Assembly: GCF_900103475.1 (NCBI RefSeq)
Contig: NZ_FNHG01000002.1
Coordinates: 280,630 to 344,629, forward strand
Source of the DNA: Maricaulis salignorans
Lineage (GTDB): Bacteria; Pseudomonadota; Alphaproteobacteria; Caulobacterales; Maricaulaceae
Direction of reading: 5' to 3'
Length of the DNA: 64,000 nucleotides
Shown here: positions 1 to 8,790 of the stretch, in pieces
How positions within the stretch are numbered: the stretch's first letter is position 1
Layout: each line of letters starts with the position of its first letter
Notes under the pieces: generated by a model
Told to the model about the DNA's origin: nothing
Seen by the model: only the letters and a program-made list of their open reading frames with translations
Database searches by the model: none
Made by a program: the position numbers and the translations under genes

Positions 1-347
1 AACGCATCATGTTGTTTTGAACCTCAGATAACATTTTCGTAATGCACGCGATATGCGTGCGGTTGAGAGCTCTCATTTCGGTCTGCAATCCGGTATTTTC
101 AAGGCAGGGATTAAGGCGCTTCCGTGGCAGATGCAGCGCCCGACATTTGCGCGCATGTCACCATGACCAGGCATGTGGGGGCCGTGTTTTGCGGCTGCAA
201 GCGCGCCGCAGATATTGCACCCCGCCTCCCGACCGCACAAAATGCGGCGCGATACCGCATGCACAGGAACGCGCTAGCCTGTTGCCTGTAAGCGCGGCGC
301 ATGCCAAACACGGCTCAACTTTCGGCTAAATCATAACGGGGGCGTCG
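1..347. other. Noncoding leader region before cytochrome c gene
   Basis: I see no convincing gene here. Short open frames exist on both strands but have biased, arginine/cysteine-rich compositions typical of out-of-frame GC-rich DNA. A small inverted repeat (GCACGC, 44-49, against GCGTGC, 55-60) is present. The promoter of the cytochrome gene should lie in the last 100 bases, but I cannot pick one out with confidence. Confidence 0.5.
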
Positions 348-1058
348 ATGGGCGATCTCTTCTTCAACAAGATTGCTGGCGTCATTATTGGCGGCATTCT
401 TGCCATCCTGGCGATCACAGAACTCGGGCACATGCTGGTGAAATCCCATGCCGCCGAGGAACTGACGGCTGAGAACACAGCTTATCCGGTTGACTGGGCA
501 GCGCTTGAGAGCGGCGGGTCCGCCTCGCAGGAAGCTGTTGTGGAAGGTCCAACCGATTACGGCCTTCTGCTGGCCAGTGCCGATATCGGTGCCGGCGAAC
601 GCGTCGCCCGTCGTTGTCAGTCCTGCCATAATTTCGAGAATGGCGGCGCCGACGGTACCGGCCCTCATCTCTGGGGCGTGGTTGGCCGCGCCGTCGCATC
701 GGCAGCGGGCTTCAGCTATTCCGAGGCTCTCAATAGCCTGGGTGGCGATTGGGGTTATGCCGAGCTTGATGGCTATCTCGAGCGCCCATCCGCCTATGCA
801 CCGGGCACCGCGATGACCTTCGCCGGATTGCGCGATGAAGGCCAGCGCATGGACCTGATCGCTTATCTGCGCAGCCTGTCGGACACACCGATGGCCCTGC
901 CCGATCCGCTGCCGGCGGACGCGCCGGATGCTGTGGAAGCTGCCATGACCGATACCATGGACGCGGTGGAAATGCCTGCGGCGCAGGATGCGACCGAGCC
1001 GATGGAAACAGCCATCGACGAGGCAGCCCCCGCCGAGCTCCCGACTGACGGCCAATAA
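348..1058 (+). CDS. Membrane-anchored c-type cytochrome
   Basis: This 236-residue protein has an uncleaved N-terminal membrane anchor (about residues 9-30), a linker, and one class I cytochrome c domain. The haem-binding motif is CQSCH at residues 90-94 and the likely axial methionine is M156 in the PGTAM segment. The layout matches the CycM/c552 type that carries electrons from the bc1 complex to terminal oxidases on the periplasmic face of the inner membrane. An acidic, alanine/proline-rich tail (about residues 180-236) follows the haem domain and is longer than usual. A strong terminator follows immediately, so it is probably transcribed alone or as the last gene. The family call is firm; the exact electron partners are inferred. 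Confidence 0.9.
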   Translation: MGDLFFNKIAGVIIGGILAILAITELGHMLVKSHAAEELTAENTAYPVDWAALESGGSASQEAVVEGPTDYGLLLASADIGAGERVARRCQSCHNFENGGADGTGPHLWGVVGRAVASAAGFSYSEALNSLGGDWGYAELDGYLERPSAYAPGTAMTFAGLRDEGQRMDLIAYLRSLSDTPMALPDPLPADAPDAVEAAMTDTMDAVEMPAAQDATEPMETAIDEAAPAELPTDGQ

Positions 1059-1083
1059 GGCCTGATCGGATTGATTACAAAAA

Positions 1084-1120
1084 AGGCCCCCGGAACGCCT
1101 GTTCCGGGGGCCTTTTTTTT
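1084..1120 (+). terminator. Rho-independent terminator after cytochrome c
   Basis: A perfect 13-bp stem (1084-1096 with 1101-1113) closes a four-base loop and runs straight into eight Ts. The A-run at 1079-1084 means it may also stop transcription arriving on the minus strand from the NlpC/P60 gene, which ends at 1138. Confidence 0.93.
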
Positions 1121-1137
1121 CGTCTGGACGCCCGGCT

Positions 1138-1989
1138 TCAGGCCTGCCGGTAAATCGCCCGCACCGGGGCATGAGCCTCACGGATGCGGCGTTCAGCCGC
1201 CGCGAATTCTTCGAGCGTGACATCCATCCAATGGCCATTGGCATGCAGCAGGTGTTCGCTATCAGTCATGATACCGACATGGCCCGGCCAGAACACGATA
1301 TCGCCGCGCTGGCGCTCCGGACGACCTGTCACATCACGCCAGTGCGCGGCCAGATGCGCCTCCTGCTGATCGGAATCGCGCGGCAACGCTGTACCAGCCG
1401 CCAGCAGTGCCATCTGCACCAGGCCGGAGCAATCCAGTCCGAGGCTTTCCTTGCCGCCCCACAAATAGGGCGCCCCGAGGAAGGATTCGGCGACGGCGAC
1501 GAAATCGCCGGCCTGTTCGTCAAGCGTCGCGCAATGCGGCACGAACACCCAGCCCAGACCGATCGCCTCGACGTAACGGCTTTCGCGGCGTCCGGCTCTG
1601 AAACTGCAATTGAGCGACAGCAGAAGATTGGGTTCGGACTTCAGATCGGGCCTGGAGAAGGCATAGGTGCGCAGCGCCGTGACACGATGGTCGACCGCCT
1701 CGACCTCCGTGCTCAGGGCCAGCAAATCAACCCAGCCGACAAAACCGTCGGCCCGGGAAAAGCCCCAGCCCCAGCCGTCCTTCTCCTCGAGCAGGGCAAA
1801 GATATCGCCGGCCAATAGCTGATCATCCACGGCCCCGTCGGCTTCAGGCGTGCGGCGGATCGGGACCGAAGCGGCAATCGCCTGATAATCGACCGGTTCG
1901 ACAAAGCGCGCCGCCTCGACCTGCCCCTTCAGATGGGCAGCGGCGAGGTCCGGGCGTGCGGGTGTGAGGCGGGGATCCAGAGCGGGCAT
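1138..1989 (-). CDS. NlpC/P60-family peptidase with SH3-like N-terminus
   Basis: A 283-residue C40-family cysteine peptidase. The C-terminal NlpC/P60 domain shows the catalytic cysteine C187 in a DCSGLVQ motif, the histidine H237 in GHVGIM and a third polar residue (H249). Residues from about 30 to 150 look like two bacterial SH3-like domains that usually bind peptidoglycan stem peptides. Family members hydrolyse bonds next to gamma-D-Glu in cell-wall peptides, but this one has no signal peptide, so a cytoplasmic muropeptide-recycling role is likely, fitting the neighbouring aminopeptidase. An AGGAG ribosome site sits nine bases before the ATG. That start lies inside the upstream MarR gene, giving a 61-base overlap. 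Confidence 0.88.
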   Translation of the reverse strand: MPALDPRLTPARPDLAAAHLKGQVEAARFVEPVDYQAIAASVPIRRTPEADGAVDDQLLAGDIFALLEEKDGWGWGFSRADGFVGWVDLLALSTEVEAVDHRVTALRTYAFSRPDLKSEPNLLLSLNCSFRAGRRESRYVEAIGLGWVFVPHCATLDEQAGDFVAVAESFLGAPYLWGGKESLGLDCSGLVQMALLAAGTALPRDSDQQEAHLAAHWRDVTGRPERQRGDIVFWPGHVGIMTDSEHLLHANGHWMDVTLEEFAAAERRIREAHAPVRAIYRQA

Positions 1990-2330
1990 GCGGCGGTCTC
2001 CTCGGCGCGATGAGCAACGGTTTCGCCGTAATCGTACAGAAACACGGCGCCTTTGACAGTCCGATGCACCGAGACATCGCGCCGGTCGGCCTGGTCGCGC
2101 TTGCGCCGGATAAAGCCATGGCGTTCCAGCACATCGAGCGCCCGGGTCACGGCCGGTTTCGGCAGGTCGAGCGCCTGCGCCAGTTCGCGCACGCTATGGG
2201 GGCCCGGTCGCATGAAGATCGCCAGCAGGAGTGCGAACTGGCGCGCAGTGAGATCGGCCGCAGCCCCGCGCACGGCATCCGCCGAGACGCGTCTCATCAT
2301 CTCAAGCGAGGACATCGCCTGCGAAGCCAT
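1929..2330 (-). CDS. MarR-family winged-helix regulator
   Basis: A 133-residue protein with a MarR/wHTH core: TARQFALLLAIF, then VRELAQALDLPKPAVTRALDVLERHGFIRR, the recognition-helix and wing region. It probably binds DNA as a dimer and represses or activates nearby genes. It lies between the M17 aminopeptidase and NlpC/P60 genes on the same strand, 33 bases after the aminopeptidase. Its last 20 residues overlap the start of the next gene, and this tail (proline/histidine-rich) does not look like the usual dimerisation helices, so the C-terminus may be altered or shortened. The ligand is unknown. The ribosome site is weak. Confidence 0.8.
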   Translation of the reverse strand: MASQAMSSLEMMRRVSADAVRGAAADLTARQFALLLAIFMRPGPHSVRELAQALDLPKPAVTRALDVLERHGFIRRKRDQADRRDVSVHRTVKGAVFLYDYGETVAHRAEETAACPLWIPASHPHARTSPLPI

Positions 2331-2363
2331 AGTGCAACCCTGAAACCCGTGATCGAATCGGGC

Positions 2364-3722
2364 CTAGTTTACGAAGCGCTGTTTGAGCATTTGGTAAACG
2401 GCGCGTGCGCCCTGCATCTCGCCACCCTTCGGCCGGCCGGGACGATCCTTCAGATTCCAGCCGAATATATCAAAATGCACCCATTTCGATGTCCCGACAA
2501 AGCGGCGCAGGAAGAGCGCGGCGGTGATCGAACCGGCCAGCGGCATCGCCGCACTATTGACGATGTCGGAGATATCGCCCTCGATTTCACGCTCATAGCC
2601 ATCCCACAGCGGCATGCGCCAGAGCGGGTCGGAAACGGCGGTCCCGGCCGCAGAAATCTCCGCTGCCAAAGCCTCATCATCCGTATAGAAAGGCATGACC
2701 TCAGGACCGAGCGCGACCCGGGCAGCACCGGTCAGGGTGGCAAAATCGATCAACAGGTCCGGCTTGTCCTCGACGGCGCGGCTCAGGGCATCGCCCAGCA
2801 CGAGACGGCCTTCGGCATCGGTATTGTCGATCTCGACCGTAATGCCCTGACGCGAGACCAGGATATCGCCGGGCCGGAAGGCATCGGCGCCAACGGCATT
2901 CTCGACCGCTGGCACGAGCACATGCAGACGCACGGGCAGTTTGGCGGCCATCACCAGCTGGGCCAGACCCATCGCATTGGCAGCGCCGCCCATATCCTTT
3001 TTCATCCAGCGCATGCCGGCGGCCGGCTTGAGATCGAGCCCGCCACTGTCGAAACACACGCCCTTGCCGACCAGGGCCAGACGCGGGTGCGTTGGATCTC
3101 CCCATTCCAGCTCGAGCAGGCGCGGCGCTTCGCCAGCGGCGCGGCCGACCGCATGGATCATCGGGAAATTCTGCTTCAGCAGGGCATCGCCCTTCGTGAC
3201 GGTCAGCTTGGCGCCGTGCTGCTTGCCCAGCTTGCGGAAGGCGGCTTCGAGCCCTTCAGGGCCCATGATATCGGCCGGAGAATTGACCAGATCGCGAGTC
3301 AGCATGGCCGCAGAGGCAATTGATGTGATCTCGGTGATATCGGTCCCGGCTGGCGGCACAAGGCGCGCAGGCTCGCGTTCAGCGGCCTTGAACAGGGTGA
3401 AGCGATAGCTTCCCAGCGCCCAGGCGAGCGAGACGAGGCCGGGATTGAGCGCGTCAGGCATGTCATCGATCTGCCAGTCACCCTCGGGCAAGCCAAAGGC
3501 GGCTGCGCCGAGCGCAAACGCGTCCTCGCCATTGCCGATCCCGAACAGGGCCCCGCAAATACTGTCCGATGGCAGCAGAACGATCTGGCCCGGCTTGCCC
3601 GCGAAGCCGGCCGCGAGCGGTCGCTCGGCGGCCGGGAGCTGGGCGACCACGTCGTCGCGCTGCGCCTGACTGACCAGACGGACGGTTCGCGCCGAGGCCG
3701 AGGACGAGAAAAACGAATTCAT
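2364..3722 (-). CDS. M17 leucyl aminopeptidase family protein
   Basis: A 452-residue M17 metallo-aminopeptidase that releases N-terminal residues from peptides in the cytoplasm using two metal ions. The metal-binding elements are all visible: GKGVCFDSGGLDLK, the KKDMGG segment, and the NTDAEGRL signature carrying Asp, Glu and the catalytic Arg. The N-terminal macro-like domain is shorter than in E. coli PepA (about 500 residues), so this is the compact form seen in many alphaproteobacteria. It is the first gene of a likely three-gene set with the MarR regulator and the NlpC/P60 peptidase, suggesting joint processing of peptides, perhaps from cell-wall turnover. Substrate preference cannot be read from the sequence. 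Confidence 0.92.
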   Translation of the reverse strand: MNSFFSSSASARTVRLVSQAQRDDVVAQLPAAERPLAAGFAGKPGQIVLLPSDSICGALFGIGNGEDAFALGAAAFGLPEGDWQIDDMPDALNPGLVSLAWALGSYRFTLFKAAEREPARLVPPAGTDITEITSIASAAMLTRDLVNSPADIMGPEGLEAAFRKLGKQHGAKLTVTKGDALLKQNFPMIHAVGRAAGEAPRLLELEWGDPTHPRLALVGKGVCFDSGGLDLKPAAGMRWMKKDMGGAANAMGLAQLVMAAKLPVRLHVLVPAVENAVGADAFRPGDILVSRQGITVEIDNTDAEGRLVLGDALSRAVEDKPDLLIDFATLTGAARVALGPEVMPFYTDDEALAAEISAAGTAVSDPLWRMPLWDGYEREIEGDISDIVNSAAMPLAGSITAALFLRRFVGTSKWVHFDIFGWNLKDRPGRPKGGEMQGARAVYQMLKQRFVN

Positions 3723-3840
3723 GTGGCTGACCTTCCCTGCGGGATCATGGAGCGGCGATATCGCCCGCGCCCGGTGTATTAACGCATTCTTGACCGGGCG
3801 GGCGCAGATTCAAGCCAGGCTCGCAGTAAATGGTCCCGTC

Positions 3841-4635
3841 ATGCGCATCTCAGTTTTCGCCATCCCCCTTGCCGCCCTCGTTTTGACTGCGTGCGCAACG
3901 ACAGCGCGCACCGACGAAGAACAGGCACTCGCCGCCGAACTCGACGCGCGCAGCATCGTGCCGTCAACCAGTCAGGAACGGACCGCGATCCGAAGCCAGG
4001 ACATGCTGACCCAGGCGACGTTCTGGGCCGAGGCGCATGAACTCAACCCGTCCGACCTTGAAGCCGCCTATGAATTATCCAACGCGTTGCGCCAGCTCGG
4101 CAATCCGCAGCGGGCCATCGAGATCGCGCAGCAAGCCCTGGCCCTGCATCCGGGCAGCCCGCAATTATTGCTCGCCTATGGAACCGCCCTCACTTCAACC
4201 GGCCGCGGCACCCGCGCCACGGAGCCGCTGCGCCGGGCCGCGCAGGCTGACCCGACCAATTGGCGCATCTTCAACACGCTGGGCGTCGCCTATGAACAGG
4301 GGGGCCAGCCGGACCAGGCCCGGCAGAGCTTCCGCAGCGCCCTGGTGCTGTCACCGGGTGAGCCGACGGTGATGTCCAATCTGGCGCTGTCCCACGCCTT
4401 GTCAGGCGAAGCAGAAACCGCTGAGCGGATGTTGCGCGAGGCCATGATCCGGCCCGGCGCGGAAGCCGCGGTTCGCCAGAATCTCGCACTTGTGATTGCC
4501 TTGCAGGGCCGGTTTGCGGAAGCCGAGGAAGTGGCACGCTATGATGTCACACCGGCGATGGCCGAATCGAATATGGCCTATGTCCGCGCCATGCTGACCT
4601 CACGGCGCAGCTATGATTCGCTCCGCGGCGACTGA
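3841..4635 (+). CDS. tadD: TadD-like TPR lipoprotein of the Tad pilus
   Basis: A 264-residue lipoprotein: the signal peptide ends in a lipobox (VLTAC), and several tetratricopeptide repeats follow (about residues 60-230, with the YELSNALRQLGNPQRAIEIAQQAL pattern). TadD proteins sit in the periplasm/outer membrane as pilotin-like factors for secretin assembly. The open frame extends upstream to 3721, but the ATG at 3841 gives the lipoprotein signal and avoids overlap with the aminopeptidase start, so I chose it. It converges on the Tad operon, whose last gene ends at 4697. The TPR and lipobox calls are direct; the Tad role is from context. Confidence 0.85.
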   Translation: MRISVFAIPLAALVLTACATTARTDEEQALAAELDARSIVPSTSQERTAIRSQDMLTQATFWAEAHELNPSDLEAAYELSNALRQLGNPQRAIEIAQQALALHPGSPQLLLAYGTALTSTGRGTRATEPLRRAAQADPTNWRIFNTLGVAYEQGGQPDQARQSFRSALVLSPGEPTVMSNLALSHALSGEAETAERMLREAMIRPGAEAAVRQNLALVIALQGRFAEAEEVARYDVTPAMAESNMAYVRAMLTSRRSYDSLRGD

Positions 4636-4696
4636 CATCTTCGAAACAGGCCGGTAGGCGGGCCGGCAGGCGGCCCCCCACGCCCTGAACCCGGTC

Positions 4697-5218
4697 TCAG
4701 CTTTCGACGAGCGGAATGGCGGGCGGCGGCGGTGGCGGCGGCGCGATCTCGGCATCATCCATTTTCTTGAGCGGAAAATCCTTACGCAGCAGGGGCGTGA
4801 CCATGGTGTGGTCGAAGCGGAAATCTTCCACGAGGATGCGCATTTCCATCGGTGCCTTGCCGCCCTTCGAGGCTTCGCTGGCCCGATAGAGCGCGTACAG
4901 GCGCAGATAATTCTTGTCGTCGCGGCCCATCGAGGTGTCATCGAGGCGCGAGCAGACGCTGATCAGCTTCTGGATTCCCTGTTTGTGACGTCCCGTTTTG
5001 AGCTCGATCATCGCCGTGGCGAGATCCACCTTCCAGCCCATATCCGCGAAATGCGTTTTGGGTGCAGCCGCCAGCGCCTTGCGGGCTGCCACGACATCAT
5101 CCTCGAAGATCGCAGCCATGGCTGACGCCACAGCCAGATCCGCTGCATCAATCTGGTCGCGGAGCTTGTCCGCCGATTTACGCCCGGAAAACATGGGCTG
5201 TGTCCACCTGTTCAACAT
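4697..5218 (-). CDS. Hypothetical protein, last gene of Tad operon
   Basis: A 173-residue protein I do not recognise. The central part (about residues 15-140) is helical and reads like degenerate TPR-type repeats (VASAMAAIFEDDVVAARKALAAAP, IELKTGRHKQGIQKLISVC). The C-terminus is a poly-proline stretch followed by a short hydrophobic tail. No signal peptide or membrane segment is evident. It starts 38 bases after the cpaH stop on the same strand and is followed by the convergent tadD, so it is probably the last cistron of the pilus operon and may be a cytoplasmic accessory factor. Confidence 0.7.
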   Translation of the reverse strand: MLNRWTQPMFSGRKSADKLRDQIDAADLAVASAMAAIFEDDVVAARKALAAAPKTHFADMGWKVDLATAMIELKTGRHKQGIQKLISVCSRLDDTSMGRDDKNYLRLYALYRASEASKGGKAPMEMRILVEDFRFDHTMVTPLLRKDFPLKKMDDAEIAPPPPPPPAIPLVES

Positions 5219-5256
5219 GGGCCTCGCTATTCAAATAGCGCGCCAGACCGCATTCG

Positions 5257-6261
5257 TCACATGCTATTGAAGCGAATGATCGCCGGTCCAAGGATAACCA
5301 CGAACAAGACAGGCAGGAAGAACACAATCATCGGCACTGTCAATTTGGCGGGCAGCGCGGCCGCCTTCTTCTCGGCATTGGCCAGGCGCATGTCGCGATT
5401 TTCCTTGGCCATCACGCGCAGGGCCTGCCCCAGAGGCGTCCCATAACGCTCGGCCTGGATCAGCGAGGTACACACCGCCTTGACGCCAGGATGGTTGGTT
5501 CGCTTGGCGAGATTCTCATAGGCGATGCGCCGGTCGGGCAGATAGGCCAGCTCGGCCGTCGTCAGGGATAATTCCTCCGCCAGTTCCAGCGACTGATTAC
5601 CGATCTCGGATGCGACCTTGTGGAAGGCAGCCTCGATCGACATGCCGGCCTCGACACAGATCAGGAGCAGATCGAGCCCGTCGGGGAATGATCCCATGAT
5701 GGATTGCTGCCGGTTGGCGGCGGCATTGGAGAGATAGAGGTTCGGCGCGTAATAGCCGAGCATGCCGAAGCCGAGCGAAAAACAGACCCGGGTAATGGTC
5801 GGCAGGCCGAAATCATTGACCATGAAGACATAGAACAAGGCCCCTGCCAGCAGGATGAAGGGCATGGTCAGGCGGAAGAAGTAGAAGGTGACCGCCGGGC
5901 GGCTGCCGCGGAACCCGGCCTGTTGCAGCTTCATCTGCAGTGCGGGGTCTTCGAAGGCTTTTTGCAGGTTGAGCGAATCTACAACCTTGCGCATCACGCC
6001 CTTGGCCTCGACGCTTCGGATCGAACCGCCGCCGCGACCGCGCGAATTGGCCTCGAGCTGTTCGCGATTGCGCTTGCGCAATTCCTCGCGCCGGTTGCGC
6101 ACTGACTTGACGCGCTTGTCGAGATTGTCGCCACCCATCATCGGGCCGGCCAGTGTGACAATGGTCGCGAAGACAAGGATGGCCGAGACGGCCATGACCA
6201 TCATTTCCGGGTCGGTCAGGAAGTCGCGTATATCGTTGAAGCTGATGCCGAACATGCCCAT
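5257..6261 (-). CDS. cpaH: Tad pilus inner-membrane platform protein TadC/CpaH
   Basis: A 334-residue type II secretion F-domain protein. Hydrophobic segments lie near residues 20-40, about 125-165 and at the extreme C-terminus (FFLPVLFVVILGPAIIRF). The F domain contains the conserved GLDLLLICVEAGMSIEAAF element. With TadB it forms the inner-membrane platform on which the CpaF ATPase acts to insert Flp pilin. Four bases separate it from tadB upstream, so translation is likely coupled. Confidence 0.93.
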   Translation of the reverse strand: MGMFGISFNDIRDFLTDPEMMVMAVSAILVFATIVTLAGPMMGGDNLDKRVKSVRNRREELRKRNREQLEANSRGRGGGSIRSVEAKGVMRKVVDSLNLQKAFEDPALQMKLQQAGFRGSRPAVTFYFFRLTMPFILLAGALFYVFMVNDFGLPTITRVCFSLGFGMLGYYAPNLYLSNAAANRQQSIMGSFPDGLDLLLICVEAGMSIEAAFHKVASEIGNQSLELAEELSLTTAELAYLPDRRIAYENLAKRTNHPGVKAVCTSLIQAERYGTPLGQALRVMAKENRDMRLANAEKKAAALPAKLTVPMIVFFLPVLFVVILGPAIIRFNSM

Positions 6262-6265
6262 CGCC

Positions 6266-7258
6266 TCACATTTTGAAATTGATCATGCCGCGCATGACAA
6301 AAATCCCGATCGCCATCCAGGTCGCGCCGCCGAGCAGCATGAGCTGGCCGGTGGGATGGATGAACATCTGGCTCATATAGTCAGGCGTCGTGGCATAGAC
6401 GATGGCCAGCACGCCCGGCGGGAGCGAGCCGATGATCGCGGCCGAAGCCTTGGCCTCGCCGGACAGGGCGTCGATTTTTTCGCGCATCATCCGACGCGCG
6501 CGCAGGACGCCCGACAGATTGCCCAGGGTCTCGGCCAGATTGCCGCCGGTCTTCTGCTGGATGATCAGCACGGTGCGGAAGAAGTTGAGCTCGGGCAGCG
6601 GCATGCGCTCACACATCTTGTCGAGCCCGTCCTCGAGCGACTGGCCAACCCGCAGGCCTTCCGTCAACAGCTGGAATTCCGAGCAGATCGGCTCCGGGGA
6701 TTCGCGGGCGATAATGTTGAGACACTCATTGAGCGGCAGGCCCGATTTGACGCCGCGCACGATGATGTCGATGGAGTTTGCAAACTCGCCGGTGAATTTA
6801 CCCTGGCGGCGGCCGCGCAGTAATCCCAGCGTCCAGCGCGGCATGCCCAGCCCGGATACCAAAGCGATCCCGGCGGAAACCAGCAGGCTTTGCCCGGTCA
6901 CCAGGGCGATCAGGAAGCCGGCGACGCCGAGGCAGGCCGATGTGATCCAGAACGCAGTCGGGGTGAAACTCATCCCGGCCTGCTGGATGCGCGCTTTCAG
7001 GGTGATGGATTTTTTCCGGATATCCTTCTGGCGCTGCTCCATGTCCTTGAGCGAGTCCTGGACCTGGCGGCGCCGTTGAGCGGCGCTGTCGAGTGTCGCA
7101 TTCGCGCGCTTTGACCGGGCAGGCCGTCCGCCGACCGCGCGGTCGAGACGCTTTTTCGACTGGGCATCGCCCATCGCGCCCAGGGTGACCCAGCCGACGC
7201 CGCCAACGGCGAAGAAGGCTGCGGCCGCGGCGAGGATAAAGGCGAGATCGGGGCTCAT
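6266..7258 (-). CDS. cpaG: Tad pilus inner-membrane platform protein TadB/CpaG
   Basis: A 330-residue type II secretion F-domain protein, the partner of TadC. An N-terminal membrane segment (residues 5-28) is followed by a basic, charged cytoplasmic region (about 30-90), two membrane segments around 105-145, the F domain (SIDIIVRGVKSGLPLNECL, then RTVLIIQQKTGGNLAETLGNLS) and C-terminal membrane helices. It begins two bases after the CpaF stop codon and is probably translationally coupled. Length and motif order are as expected for the family. Confidence 0.93.
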   Translation of the reverse strand: MSPDLAFILAAAAAFFAVGGVGWVTLGAMGDAQSKKRLDRAVGGRPARSKRANATLDSAAQRRRQVQDSLKDMEQRQKDIRKKSITLKARIQQAGMSFTPTAFWITSACLGVAGFLIALVTGQSLLVSAGIALVSGLGMPRWTLGLLRGRRQGKFTGEFANSIDIIVRGVKSGLPLNECLNIIARESPEPICSEFQLLTEGLRVGQSLEDGLDKMCERMPLPELNFFRTVLIIQQKTGGNLAETLGNLSGVLRARRMMREKIDALSGEAKASAAIIGSLPPGVLAIVYATTPDYMSQMFIHPTGQLMLLGGATWMAIGIFVMRGMINFKM

Positions 7259-7260
7259 GG

Positions 7261-8784
7261 TCAGGCCTCCGATGCGTCGAGGGCAGCGGCCAGTTCGCGA
7301 TCGAGACCGAAATAGCGGGCGCGATCCCAGAATTTCGGACGGGCGATACCGGTCGAGACATGACGACCGGTGATACCGCCATCATCATCCTCGCCCTGGA
7401 TTTCATAGAGGAAGAGGTCCTGGGTGACGATGACATCGCCTTCCATGCCGATCACTTCGGTAATGTGCGTGATCTTGCGCGAGCCGTCGCGCAGGCGCGC
7501 CGCCTGGACGATGACATCGATCGAGCCGACGATCATTTCGCGGATCGTACGGGTCGGCAGGTTATAGCCGCCCATGGTGATCATGGATTCGATCCGCGCC
7601 ATGGCTTCGCGCGGTGAGTTGGCGTGCAGCGTGCCCATCGAGCCGTCATGGCCGGTATTCATCGCCTGCAGCAGATCGAAGCTTTCAGGCCCGCGGACCT
7701 CGCCGACGATGATGCGTTCAGGGCGCATACGCAGACAGTTCTTGACCAGATCGCGCATGGTGACCTCGCCGCTGCCTTCCAGATTGGGCGGGCGGGTCTC
7801 GAGACGCACGACGTGCGGCTGCTGAAGCTGCAGCTCGGCGGCGTCTTCACAGGTCACAACGCGCTCATCGAGTTCGATGAAACCGGTCATACAATTGAGC
7901 AGCGTCGTCTTGCCGGAACCGGTACCGCCGGAGATCAGCACGTTACAGCGGCTGGCGCCGATGACCGCGAGCACCTTGGCGCCTTCCGGTGTGATCGAGC
8001 CGTAATTGACCAGATCCGGCATGGTCAGCTTGTCTTTTTTGAACTTCCGGATGGTGAGCGTCGGACCATCGAGCGCCAATGGCGGCGCGATGACGTTGAC
8101 GCGGGAACCATCAGCCAGACGCGCATCACAGATCGGCGAGCTCTCATCGACGCGGCGGCCGACCTGGCTGACGATGCGCTGACAGATATTCATCAGCTGG
8201 GCGTTGTCGCGGAAGCGAATATTGGTCTTTTCGACCTTGCCGTTGACTTCGATGAACACCGCATCGGCGCCATTGACCATGATGTCGGAAATATCGTCGC
8301 GCGCCAGCAGGGGCTCGAGCGGCCCATAGCCGAGGACGTCATTACAGATGTCCTGGAGCAGTTGTTCCTGCTCGGCGATCGACATCGCAACATTCTTGAT
8401 CGAGATAATCTCGGTGACGATATCGCGGATCTCTTCCGCGGCCGTTTCCTGGTCCAGGCGCGACAACTGGCCCAGATCGATCGTATCGATCAGGGCGTTG
8501 AAGATCGTCGTCTTGATCGCGTAATATTCTTCAGACCGTCCACCAACCGGATCGGCCGCGGCACGCGCTGTGCGCGGCACGGCTTTGGCGGCCGGCTTAT
8601 TGGCTGGCTTGGCAGCCGGTTGCGGCGCCAGTTTTGCGGCCAGCTTGCTGCCCGAATTCGCTGTTGTGTCGGCTGCCGGACGTGTCGCGGAGCTGGCAAC
8701 AGGCGCAGCACGGGCCTCGGCCCGTTTCGGGGCCGGTGCCGCCGCCGGCGTCGGTTTTGGACCTCCAGCCCGTTTTCCGAACAT
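7261..8784 (-). CDS. cpaF: Tad pilus assembly ATPase CpaF/TadA
   Basis: A 507-residue secretion ATPase of the TadA/VirB11 class that powers pilus assembly, and often retraction, from the cytoplasm. The Walker A motif GGTGSGKTT is at about residues 286-294, followed by the Asp box, the Walker B region ([12 protein letters not shown]) and the His box ([14 protein letters not shown]). The first 80 residues are a low-complexity Ala/Lys/Pro tail, common in alphaproteobacterial CpaF. It lies between cpaE (6-base gap) and tadB in a tight operon. Confidence 0.96.
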   Translation of the reverse strand: MFGKRAGGPKPTPAAAPAPKRAEARAAPVASSATRPAADTTANSGSKLAAKLAPQPAAKPANKPAAKAVPRTARAAADPVGGRSEEYYAIKTTIFNALIDTIDLGQLSRLDQETAAEEIRDIVTEIISIKNVAMSIAEQEQLLQDICNDVLGYGPLEPLLARDDISDIMVNGADAVFIEVNGKVEKTNIRFRDNAQLMNICQRIVSQVGRRVDESSPICDARLADGSRVNVIAPPLALDGPTLTIRKFKKDKLTMPDLVNYGSITPEGAKVLAVIGASRCNVLISGGTGSGKTTLLNCMTGFIELDERVVTCEDAAELQLQQPHVVRLETRPPNLEGSGEVTMRDLVKNCLRMRPERIIVGEVRGPESFDLLQAMNTGHDGSMGTLHANSPREAMARIESMITMGGYNLPTRTIREMIVGSIDVIVQAARLRDGSRKITHITEVIGMEGDVIVTQDLFLYEIQGEDDDGGITGRHVSTGIARPKFWDRARYFGLDRELAAALDASEA

Positions 8785-8790
8785 GACCGG

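Noticed and set aside
42..329. Plus-strand frame before the cytochrome gene
   Set aside because: Cys/Arg-rich, no ribosome site, no recognisable fold.
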